From the NCBI GenBank assembly GCA_023136145.1, contig JAGLRU010000151.1:1-6044 (forward strand): DNA of 6,044 nucleotides, in the 5' to 3' direction. The notes beneath the pieces were generated by a model, which worked only from the letters and a program-made list of their open reading frames with translations, was not told the DNA's origin and did not search any database. This stretch comes from Alphaproteobacteria bacterium. Lineage in GTDB: Bacteria; Pseudomonadota; Alphaproteobacteria; Micavibrionales; UBA2020. Of this stretch, positions 1 through 5,693 are shown one piece after another. The position numbers were made by a program, and so were the translations under genes. How positions within the stretch are numbered: position 1 is the first letter of the stretch; the number at the start of each line of letters is the position of its first letter.

Positions 1-28
1 GGCATCGTTTTTTAAAGGAGTGTTCGTC

Positions 29-172
29 ATGGCGAAAAAAAGTATTCATGTTCTGTTTTGTATGATTGTTCTGGTGTTTTTGACAGGGGGTTTGTCGGCT
101 TGCAATACCTTCGAGGGTATTGGCCGCGATATGAAATCTGCTGGCGAGGCAGTTACTGATGCCGCACAGTAG
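29..172 (+). CDS. Entericidin-like small lipoprotein
   Basis: A 47-residue protein with the build of the entericidin A/B family: a basic N-terminus (MAKK), a hydrophobic stretch over residues 6-22, a lipobox L22-S23-A24-C25, and a short mature peptide of about 23 residues. The mature part reads CNTFEGIGRDMKSAGEAV followed by TDAAQ, which is the family signature (NTxxGxGxDxxxxGxAV). Cys25 should be lipidated after signal peptidase II cleavage, leaving a tiny lipoprotein in the envelope, probably in the outer membrane. In enterobacteria entericidins are linked to stationary-phase lysis and an antidote pair; the role in alphaproteobacteria is not settled. The start is fixed by AAAGGAG at 14-20, eight bases before the ATG. 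No second entericidin lies beside it, so a toxin/antidote pair is not visible here. The gene is too short for ordinary ORF cut-offs. Family call firm, function uncertain. Confidence 0.88.
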   Translation: MAKKSIHVLFCMIVLVFLTGGLSACNTFEGIGRDMKSAGEAVTDAAQ

Positions 173-211
173 TCTAAAAGTCGTTAAAAGTCACGGAGCT
201 TGTTTATTTCA

Positions 212-229
212 TGAACTGGGTTTAGTTCA
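212..229 (+). terminator. Weak stem-loop after the lipoprotein gene
   Basis: A perfect 6-bp inverted repeat, TGAACT-GGGTTT-AGTTCA, lies 39 bases after the lipoprotein stop. It is followed by GGGG and then a T-rich stretch (TCTTTATCTTT) rather than an uninterrupted T run. It could act as a weak intrinsic terminator separating the lipoprotein from the next gene, which appears to have its own promoter. The stem is short and AT-rich, so this may be chance. Confidence 0.25.
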
Positions 230-253
230 GGGGGTCTTTATCTTTAGGAAAAA

Positions 254-282
254 TTTTCAGTTTATGGAAATATGACTATATT
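254..282 (+). promoter_or_regulatory. Probable housekeeping-type promoter for the DUF3126 gene
   Basis: TTTTCA (254-259, 4 of 6 to the -35 consensus) and TATATT (277-282, 5 of 6 to the -10 consensus) are separated by exactly 17 bases. Transcription would start near 289, giving a leader of about 50 bases before the ATG at 340. The region is AT-rich in general, so the match is suggestive only. Confidence 0.35.
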
Positions 283-339
283 TCATCGTTTCGCGTTTGT
301 TGCCAATATGGTTAAATGAACTTAGAAGGAGATATCAAC

Positions 340-570
340 ATGAGTAGTACTTTCAACAGAACAGAAACTAGCCGATTGCAGAGATATTTACAGGAAAAAT
401 TCTCTAATTCGGAACTGGTTCTGAAAGAAAGAAAGGAGATCAGGGATTCTGTCGAAGTAATTCTTGCAGGAGAATTTATCGGCACCATCTATAAGGATGA
501 AGAAGATGGCGATGTGTCTTACGATTTCAACATGGCGATTCTTGAAATGGATTTACCTGCTATTACATAG
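340..570 (+). CDS. DUF3126 family protein
   Basis: A 76-residue soluble protein matching the alphaproteobacterial DUF3126 family in length and motifs: an N-terminal helix (TSRLQRYLQEKFSNSEL, residues 10-26), a strand pair with DSVEVILAGEFIGTIYKDEE (36-55), and the C-terminal signature DGDVSYDFNMAILEMDL (56-72). The function is unknown; the small alpha/beta shape without signal or membrane segment suggests a cytoplasmic protein. The start is taken at 340 because AGAAGGAG (324-331) sits eight bases upstream. The in-frame ATG at 316 lies upstream of that site, lacks one of its own, and would add eight residues untypical of the family. The next gene begins 12 bases after the stop, so the two are probably co-transcribed. 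As I recall, relatives often sit near cysE; it is not in this window. Family call is strong. Confidence 0.85.
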   Translation: MSSTFNRTETSRLQRYLQEKFSNSELVLKERKEIRDSVEVILAGEFIGTIYKDEEDGDVSYDFNMAILEMDLPAIT

Positions 571-582
571 AAAATTCCCTTT

Positions 583-1800
583 GTGAAAATATACGGACAA
601 AGCTTACGCGAGATTTTTGACAAGCTGCCATGGACATATAAAATTGTCGTGACGGTGAGTTGTTTCTTTATTCTTTTTGTAATGATTTATGCCCCGTCTG
701 TGCTTTTGAGTCCTATCAAAAAAGCCAAGAAGGATATCGTTAAGAACTTGAGTATTTCGGGAGCGAGTAAAAAGGTGGAGGGTATTTTTGATCCTTCTAT
801 TTCCTATGATCGGAAAAGCAGGAAAGTCTGGATGGCATATACTGTGAAGGATAAATTGAGGAGTCAGAGCGGAGGAATGTTGGTGCATGTGCGTCTAGCA
901 TCCTCATTGATAGAAAAAAACTGCAAAAGCTGGGTGCAGGTCAATGGTGGTTTTGAGGGCAAGAGCGATGATATTTTGGGGGCAAATGGGCAAACAGTCT
1001 TTAGATCGGGAACATGGCGTGTGGAAACGCCAACGTTAGTTCATGATCCTGAAGACAAAGGCCGTGAATGGAAATTATACGCATATAAGTATTTCTGGGA
1101 CAACGATCCTACGCACGCGTTGCAACTCGCACGACGCTACGGAATGATCGTATACAAGTATGCGACAGATCCCGCAGAGAGTTGGTCAACGGAACAATGG
1201 TTATTTTCGCCTGCCTATGGTCAGTTGCCACCTCCCTATGGGCAGATGGCTATGATACATCTTAACGATCTTAATGAGAGTCTGAAAAATGTGGAAGTTT
1301 ATTCCCGTCCCAGCGTGATCATTAGAGATGGTATGCTGGTGATGACGCTTTCGGCCTTTACGAAAGGTACATCTCCAGATCGTATCATCATGATTGTTTC
1401 CGGGGATCACGGTAAAAGCTGGAAGTATATAGGGACGCCACTGCGTGTATCGGATTTGGAGGGCATTGAACCATATACTAGATTATCTGGAGCCTCTCTG
1501 ATTGAGCAGGATGGTGTTGTTTATCTTGCCGCTGTTCTTGGGGATGCGCAGCAGCATGGTAAAGGTACGTTTATCTTCAGCTTTGATGATTTCAAAAAAG
1601 GACACCTGAAGCGTGATCCCAAAACTGGAGTTCCTAGTGTCCTCCGTCATGTGCCGTTATACAAACCAGAATCGGTTCCGATTGGAGGTGGTTTTGCCGC
1701 ATATTCGGATGTTTGCCCCTTTGGGCTTCTGACTTCGGAACAGATTCCCGGTACGGAAAAATTCCGACTTTTGAAAACTTACGAGAATCCCGCACTTTGA
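583..1800 (+). CDS. Membrane-anchored sialidase/glycosidase-like beta-propeller protein
   Basis: A 405-residue protein with one N-terminal membrane segment (residues 20-42, hydrophobic IVVTVSCFFILFVMIYAP) after a basic N-terminus. The remaining ~360 residues are probably periplasmic. The soluble part shows repeated blade-like motifs: DPSISYD...VWMAYT (70-87), RVETPTLVHDP...WKLYAYKYF (146-171) and SRPSVIIRDGMLVMTLSAF. There is one textbook Asp-box, SGDHGKSW (273-280). Such motifs are typical of sialidase-type or five-bladed glycosidase-like propellers. I cannot assign a catalytic set or a substrate; E148 in ETP and D70 in DPS would be worth comparing with glycosidase acids. The start is a GTG at 583, with no clear ribosome site, 12 bases after the DUF3126 stop, so translation may depend on coupling. 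The next ATG in frame lies inside the membrane segment. A non-enzymatic binding role is an alternative. Confidence 0.55.
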   Translation: MKIYGQSLREIFDKLPWTYKIVVTVSCFFILFVMIYAPSVLLSPIKKAKKDIVKNLSISGASKKVEGIFDPSISYDRKSRKVWMAYTVKDKLRSQSGGMLVHVRLASSLIEKNCKSWVQVNGGFEGKSDDILGANGQTVFRSGTWRVETPTLVHDPEDKGREWKLYAYKYFWDNDPTHALQLARRYGMIVYKYATDPAESWSTEQWLFSPAYGQLPPPYGQMAMIHLNDLNESLKNVEVYSRPSVIIRDGMLVMTLSAFTKGTSPDRIIMIVSGDHGKSWKYIGTPLRVSDLEGIEPYTRLSGASLIEQDGVVYLAAVLGDAQQHGKGTFIFSFDDFKKGHLKRDPKTGVPSVLRHVPLYKPESVPIGGGFAAYSDVCPFGLLTSEQIPGTEKFRLLKTYENPAL

Positions 1801-1840
1801 TTCTCCCATGAGGGGCAGGTCACAGGGCATAAGGTCATGG

Positions 1841-2770
1841 TCAATACAGGTTGGCATTATCTCGATGTTTTCCCATAATTGGAGGCAGCAGGAGCATTTG
1901 CATTTGTGCCATCAGAAGGATGCTTTCCGCAGATAATTTTGACATCGGCAGACTGTGCATGGGTGGATATGAACTTGGCGACTTTTGCGTCATCAAGTTG
2001 ACTGCATGGTGCAGATACATGTCATGCTGTTGGATATTGTCGCGGGATTCTGAAACAGGAGGATTTTTGCGATCAAAGTAAGTAGGTGAGGGGAGTATCG
2101 GTTTTTTTTTCAGCAGACTGTCCGTTGCCACATTTTCGCTCCCGAACTTTTGCGCGAAGAAATCATAGATGCCGTTGAGTGTGCGGGCATGGCCAGTGGC
2201 GGGATTGAAGAACACGTTTTTGTTGGTAAGTGCTTCCTTGGGGAAAAGGTTGGCGGCGATGGTCTCTCCGCCGGAATTGCGGGCATTGAGAAAACGTGTT
2301 GCGCCAGAGGCTCCCATAAAGTGTGCGAGGTATAATTCCGTTGCGCCTACGTTTTCGTTCGTGTGCTTTTCGAGATATTGTTTATTCTGTGCGGAGAATT
2401 CGCCTGCCATTAGCGCGGCGATTTCTGGATTTTTACGCAGGTTCAGGATGGTGTCCTTCACATTGCAGTTATCTACGCATGGTCTGCCGTTGCGGATTTG
2501 GATTTGATTGGCGAATTTACCCATACCGTGTTTCGCGCCATGTTGCTTCACCATATTCAGCCATGTGCTTTCGATAAACTGGAAAAGGCCGGTGGCGGTT
2601 GATGATTTTGACGTGGCGGAAGGGTTAAAACTGCTCTCGGCGGAAGCTTTATCCATCATAAAGGAAAAATTTGCCCCAGTGCGTGCAGAAGCCTTTTCAA
2701 TGGCTTGAATTACGCGCTGCGGTGCAACCGATTGATATTTATCAATTATCTGAGATAATAGCGCACTCAT
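1841..2770 (-). CDS. SLT-domain lytic transglycosylase, flagellar-type
   Basis: A 309-residue protein with a goose-lysozyme-like SLT domain near its N-terminus, expected to cleave peptidoglycan to 1,6-anhydro-muropeptides. Visible motifs: ASAESSFNPSA (42-52, catalytic Glu45), TATGLFQFIESTW (58-70), an ILNLRKNPEIAALMAGE helix (108-124) and ELYLAHFMGA (145-154). This motif set is typical of alphaproteobacterial SLT proteins, often linked to flagella. A CVDNC pair (Cys98, Cys102) sits in a loop before the third motif. From about residue 205 the chain is Pro/Met/Ser-rich and unlike an enzyme. There is no signal peptide or lipobox, so export could use a flagellar route, or the signal is absent. 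The start is ATG 2770 because GGGAG lies eight bases upstream; an in-frame GTG at 2785 would add five residues. It converges with the propeller gene (40-base gap, no good terminator) and has its own sigma-54 promoter. Confidence 0.85.
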   Translation of the reverse strand: MSALLSQIIDKYQSVAPQRVIQAIEKASARTGANFSFMMDKASAESSFNPSATSKSSTATGLFQFIESTWLNMVKQHGAKHGMGKFANQIQIRNGRPCVDNCNVKDTILNLRKNPEIAALMAGEFSAQNKQYLEKHTNENVGATELYLAHFMGASGATRFLNARNSGGETIAANLFPKEALTNKNVFFNPATGHARTLNGIYDFFAQKFGSENVATDSLLKKKPILPSPTYFDRKNPPVSESRDNIQQHDMYLHHAVNLMTQKSPSSYPPMHSLPMSKLSAESILLMAQMQMLLLPPIMGKHRDNANLY

Positions 2771-2837
2771 AACCACAACTCCCACATATTACCCAAGTTC
2801 TTTAGTCGAGCCTTTTGGCTTCTTGTAAGAAATACCT

Positions 2838-2854
2838 CGCAAGGAGTGTGCCAG
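2838..2854 (-). promoter_or_regulatory. Sigma-54 (-24/-12) promoter of the transglycosylase gene
   Basis: Read on the minus strand from 2854 the sequence is C-TGGCAC-A-CTCC-TTGC-G. This matches the RpoN consensus YTGGCACrNNNNTTGC at every defined position, with GG and GC separated by exactly 10 bases. The -24 GG is at 2852-2851 and the -12 GC at 2840-2839. Transcription should start near 2827, giving a leader of about 57 bases before the ATG at 2770. Expression would then need RpoN and an enhancer-binding activator, as for many flagellar genes. No activator site is recognised upstream. Confidence 0.75.
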
Positions 2855-2879
2855 TTTCGCTCCGTCCGATTCGAAATAA

Positions 2880-2889
2880 CAGAATTCTG
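2880..2889. repeat. Perfect 10-bp palindrome, possible operator
   Basis: CAGAATTCTG reads the same on both strands. It lies 27 bases upstream of the sigma-54 -24 box and about 130 bases before the fzlA-like start. A dimeric regulator could bind it, but one isolated palindrome of this length is weak evidence. Confidence 0.25.
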
Positions 2890-2953
2890 AAAAACAGGTG
2901 ACAAAACTTACGAGTAGTTGTTCACAAAAGCAGTGATAAATTAGTACCGATCC

Positions 2954-2998
2954 TTTCTAAATAAATAGTTTTTTTATTAGCTGTGTAATTTTTAGAAA
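2954..2998. repeat. Inverted repeat upstream of the fzlA-like gene
   Basis: TTTCTAAA (2954-2961) and TTTAGAAA (2991-2998) are perfect reverse complements, 29 bases apart, inside an AT-rich stretch that includes a run of seven T. With one bulged base the arms extend further (CTTT-CTAAA against TTTAGAAAAG). It may be an operator pair, a leader structure, or a composition effect. Confidence 0.2.
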
Positions 2999-3020
2999 AG
3001 CTGAGATAGAATCATGTGCA

Positions 3021-3689
3021 ATGAGAACGCTGTATCATCTTTGGTTACACCCTTTTTCACGGAAAGTGCGCATTGTTCTTGCCGAAAAGAAGCTTGATTT
3101 CGACTTGAAGATAGAAAAAATCTGGGAACGTCGCACGGATTTTCTGGCTGTCAACCCTGCTGGTGATGTTCCTGTGCTGCTCGAATCGGACGGAACGGTA
3201 TTGACCGACTCCCAAGTAATCTCGGAATACCTGAATGAAGTTTATAACTCTATCGACCTGATGGGGAGGAACCCGATACAACGTGCCGAGACCCGCCGTT
3301 TAGTGTCATGGTTCGATCACAAATTCAACACCGAGGTGACGGAAAATCTTGTCGGTGAAAAAATGATGAAACGATTTCTGAAACTTGGGGAACCTAATGG
3401 CTCATCCATCCGTGCTGGACATGCCAACATTCATTACCACCTCGACTATATCGGATTCTTGACTGAACGTCGTCGTTGGCTTGCAGGGGATGATATTTCA
3501 CTGGCTGACATATCCGCCGCAGCGAATCTTTCAGCCATAGACTATATTGGTGACGTACCATGGGATGAGCACAAAGCCGCTAAGGACTGGTATGCGCGTA
3601 TCAAGTCGCGTCCAAGCTTCAAGCCTTTGCTGGAAGATATGATCCCTGGTTTCTCTCCGCCCAGTCATTACCAAAACCTCGATTTCTAA
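3021..3689 (+). CDS. fzlA: FzlA-like GST-fold cell-division protein
   Basis: A 222-residue glutathione-S-transferase-fold protein. The thioredoxin-like N-terminal domain (about 1-76) carries MRTLYH at its start, SRKVRIVLAEKKL (13-25), WERR (35-38), NPAGDVPVL with the cis-Pro P51 (45-53) and TDSQVISEYL (62-71). The helical C-terminal domain has the SLAD capping box within WLAGDDISLADISAAANLSA, and the chain ends in HYQNLDF. The MRTLYH start, the WERR motif, the length and the short LDF-ending tail are what I recall of alphaproteobacterial FzlA. In Caulobacter FzlA binds FtsZ, curves filaments and, through its C-terminal tail, helps activate FtsWI and constriction; it is not known as a glutathione enzyme. 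The first ATG in frame is used; the ribosome site is poor (only GAG at 3003-3005). The SDR gene follows after 14 bases. An ordinary GST is the alternative. Confidence 0.78.
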   Translation: MRTLYHLWLHPFSRKVRIVLAEKKLDFDLKIEKIWERRTDFLAVNPAGDVPVLLESDGTVLTDSQVISEYLNEVYNSIDLMGRNPIQRAETRRLVSWFDHKFNTEVTENLVGEKMMKRFLKLGEPNGSSIRAGHANIHYHLDYIGFLTERRRWLAGDDISLADISAAANLSAIDYIGDVPWDEHKAAKDWYARIKSRPSFKPLLEDMIPGFSPPSHYQNLDF

Positions 3690-3703
3690 CAGGAAAACGG
3701 GAA

Positions 3704-4660
3704 ATGGAATCTTCACATCATCTCATCACGCCCATCCTTAATGGTAAAAAGATGTTCTGTTTTGGATTCGGCTATATCGCGAATTTTCTCGCGCCGAAGC
3801 TGTTTGCCTGCGACTGGAATGTTTCCGGCACGACGACAGACCCAGACAAAAAGCCCATTCTCAAAGACAATGACATCAATACTTGGCTTTTCGACCGCAG
3901 ACACAACATCATCGACCCCTTTAATACCCTCAACGATGTCACGCATGTCTTGCTCTCTGTACCGACCGATACCGAAGGAGACCCCGTATTTGACGCACAT
4001 GGCATTGATCTGGCATCTTTAAAAAATCTGGAATGGGTGGGATATCTTTCGACCACAGCAATCTATGGAAATCATGATGGTAACTGGGTGGACGAAACAA
4101 CGCCGCCGATGCCGACTACTCCACACGGACTTATGCGCCTAAAAGCCGAACAACAATGGCAGTCGCTGTGCATCAACGAAGGTTTGCCACTGCATATTTT
4201 CCGCATTTCCGGCATTTATGGCCCCGGACGCAACGTCATCGATGCCTTGCGATCCGGAACCGCACGCTGCATAGAAAAACCGGGACACTTCTTTAACCGT
4301 ATTTATGTCGAGGACATCGTGCAGGTGCTGATAGCCTCTATTAACGCTCCAAATCCGGGCAGTATTTACAATCTGACTGACGATATGCCCTCGACCTGCC
4401 ATGAGATGATCCAATTCGCTTGCAACCTGATCGGCATTAATTCTCCACCTCTGCTTCCTTTCGACCAAGCAGAACTGGCTCCAGTTGTTCGGGGCTTCTA
4501 CCGTGACAACAAGCGCGTCTGTAATGACAAGATTAAGGACGAGTTTGATATTAATCTGCTTTACCCGGATTACCGCAGAGGCCTTCTATCCTGCCTCAAG
4601 GAAGAAAAAGAAACGGCGGCACTGCTTAGGTTTTTCAAAATAGACCTATCGGCAGACTAG
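3704..4660 (+). CDS. YeeZ-type NAD(P)-binding SDR/epimerase-like protein
   Basis: A 318-residue extended-SDR-like protein. A Rossmann motif, FGFGYIANFLA (20-30), is followed by GTTTDP (42-47), the loop LLSVPTD (83-89) and the active-site strand YLSTTAIYGNHDGNWVDE (114-131). Then come FRISGIYGPGRN (166-177), RIYVEDIV (199-206), YNLTDD, and PDYRRGL near the end. This order is that of the YeeZ/alphaproteobacterial SDR group, whose substrate is unknown. The classical YxxxK is not visible: Lys147 has Leu at the position four residues before it. This group often varies there, so it may bind nucleotide without epimerase chemistry. AGGA (3691-3694) lies nine bases before the ATG; an alternative start at Met17 has no good site. 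It follows the fzlA-like gene by 14 bases and is presumably in the same operon. From memory, queG is often near this pair elsewhere; it is not here. Confidence 0.8.
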   Translation: MESSHHLITPILNGKKMFCFGFGYIANFLAPKLFACDWNVSGTTTDPDKKPILKDNDINTWLFDRRHNIIDPFNTLNDVTHVLLSVPTDTEGDPVFDAHGIDLASLKNLEWVGYLSTTAIYGNHDGNWVDETTPPMPTTPHGLMRLKAEQQWQSLCINEGLPLHIFRISGIYGPGRNVIDALRSGTARCIEKPGHFFNRIYVEDIVQVLIASINAPNPGSIYNLTDDMPSTCHEMIQFACNLIGINSPPLLPFDQAELAPVVRGFYRDNKRVCNDKIKDEFDINLLYPDYRRGLLSCLKEEKETAALLRFFKIDLSAD

Positions 4661-4761
4661 AGCAGACAGGTTTTTCTTAAATTTCAACAAAATATCTGCT
4701 TCAGAAAACATGGCAGCAGTTCATTAGTTTTTGTGATGGCTTATATGAAAAAATTAATGAT

Positions 4762-4788
4762 TTTACCTTAACATAGTAAATGTAGAAT
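4762..4788 (+). promoter_or_regulatory. Tentative promoter for the four-unit membrane protein gene
   Basis: TAGAAT (4783-4788, 5 of 6 to the -10 consensus) is preceded by TTTACC (4762-4767, 4 of 6 to the -35 consensus) at a short 15-base spacing. Transcription would start near 4795. The 151-base gap after the SDR stop and the change of gene type make an independent promoter plausible, but this match is weak. Confidence 0.2.
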
Positions 4789-4811
4789 CGTAAGCTTCCA
4801 GGGATTAGCAG

Positions 4812-5693
4812 ATGTTATCAAAAGAGAAGATTAAAACGAAAAACTCCAAAGGCACTATATTAAAAGAAGTACTCACTGACCCCGGTGTTGATTATAACGT
4901 CGGTGCCATGATTTTATTCGCCGCATATACAAATGTCATCGGATTCATTGCCTGCTCGATAGCATTAGGCATTTCTATTGTGTCTAAAGTGCTTGCTCTT
5001 AGCGATACAGGTTTTGCTAAAAAATATCCCAGATTTTGCAAAATTCTTCTTGATCCGAAAACGCCTCTGCTGACAAATGCCGCAGCATTGGCAACAATCA
5101 GTGCCGTTGCTCTTATAAACGAAGCATGGTTACCTGCTGCCTCCAGCTTTCTATGGTCTGTCGGTGATATAAGGATCGCACAAAGCATCGAGAAAGCTAA
5201 CCGCGACAAGGAAAAAACGGCATCGCCATCCTGTGAAAACAAAGAAAAACAGGAGCAAATCCAACTCAAAAGGACATTGTCTCTGATTTTCAAAAGAGGC
5301 GATATTTATATCAATGGTGCCGCCTGTCTTTCAGGGTTGCTGGCAGGTGGATGGGCAGTTTTGTCCATTCCGATCCTTACTTTGGCAACCACAATATCTT
5401 TAAAAAATGCTATACAAAATAAACCGGAATATGCGGGGCATCCAAAAATCATATCAGCTTTTGCCAAAAATATTACTACTACTGTTGGAATCATCAATGG
5501 CAATTGGTTTCCGGCGATAGCTTTCGCAATTTTTGCTGGTATTTTTGTGAATGTAGAATGCAAAATTACCCCCGGCGGCGGACGGCAAATCCTGCGCGAC
5601 ATCAAAGGCGGTTTTGCAAACCTTATCGACAGAAAGAAAACGAAACAAGCTTCGTCGTCTACACCTGTATTTGCGCAATTATCTAACAAATAA
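4812..5693 (+). CDS. Multi-pass membrane protein with four internal two-helix units
   Basis: A 293-residue protein I do not recognise. It has four hydrophobic regions, each long enough for two short membrane helices: about residues 29-63, 88-124, 167-200 and 215-248. Each opens with a similarly placed Asn: YNVGA (N29), TNAAA (N89), INGAA (N168) and KNITT (N220). Units 2 and 4 also share WxPA (WLPAASSF at 106-113, WFPAIAFA at 232-239). Units 2 and 3 are joined by a charged, Lys/Glu-rich loop (127-153). The N-terminal 20 residues and C-terminal 40 residues are basic and probably cytoplasmic. The pattern suggests duplication of a two-helix unit, as in small transporters, but no transporter motif is seen. 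AGGGA (4800-4804) lies seven bases before the ATG. It stands alone between the SDR gene and IS debris, so context gives no hint of its job. Confidence 0.75.
   Translation: MLSKEKIKTKNSKGTILKEVLTDPGVDYNVGAMILFAAYTNVIGFIACSIALGISIVSKVLALSDTGFAKKYPRFCKILLDPKTPLLTNAAALATISAVALINEAWLPAASSFLWSVGDIRIAQSIEKANRDKEKTASPSCENKEKQEQIQLKRTLSLIFKRGDIYINGAACLSGLLAGGWAVLSIPILTLATTISLKNAIQNKPEYAGHPKIISAFAKNITTTVGIINGNWFPAIAFAIFAGIFVNVECKITPGGGRQILRDIKGGFANLIDRKKTKQASSSTPVFAQLSNK

Larger units (their letters stand above)
2771..3020. other. Divergent intergenic control region
   Basis: A stretch of 250 bases between the start of the transglycosylase gene (leftward) and the fzlA-like gene (rightward). It contains the sigma-54 promoter, a 10-bp palindrome (2880-2889) and an AT-rich segment at about 2935-3000. 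I see no coding sequence and no convincing rightward -35/-10 pair, so the promoter of the fzlA-SDR operon is presumed to lie in the AT-rich part but is not identified. Confidence 0.6.

Noticed and set aside
272..319. 15-codon ORF that might be a leader peptide for the DUF3126 gene
   Set aside because: No ribosome site, no regulatory codon run, and no alternative stem-loops around it.
316..570. Longer start (316) for the DUF3126 gene
   Set aside because: AGAAGGAG at 324-331 is ideally placed for ATG 340, and it lies inside the extra eight codons of the longer version.
604..888. 94-residue minus-strand ORF opposite the start of the propeller gene
   Set aside because: Composition is that of an antisense shadow (His/Arg/Lys-rich, no motif) and the plus-strand gene has clear domain signals.
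1801..1840. Bidirectional terminator between the convergent propeller and transglycosylase genes
   Set aside because: The only stem is CCC-ATGA-GGG, three base pairs without a T-run on either strand.
2101..2109. Run of T that might be a plus-strand terminator
   Set aside because: It is inside the transglycosylase gene and simply encodes a Lys run (KKK) on the minus strand; no GC-rich stem precedes it.
2809..2820. AGCC-TTTT-GGCT hairpin in the transglycosylase leader
   Set aside because: Only four base pairs with no T-run in either direction; too weak to call a terminator or riboswitch.
4661..4700. AGCAGA...TCTGCT inverted repeat after the SDR gene
   Set aside because: Six base pairs around a 28-base loop with no T-run after it; not a credible terminator.
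4892..5293. 133-residue minus-strand ORF, and the neighbouring minus-strand ORF at 5306-5689
   Set aside because: Both lie fully antisense to the membrane protein gene. Their hydrophobic stretches mirror that gene, and there is no ribosome site or recognisable domain.
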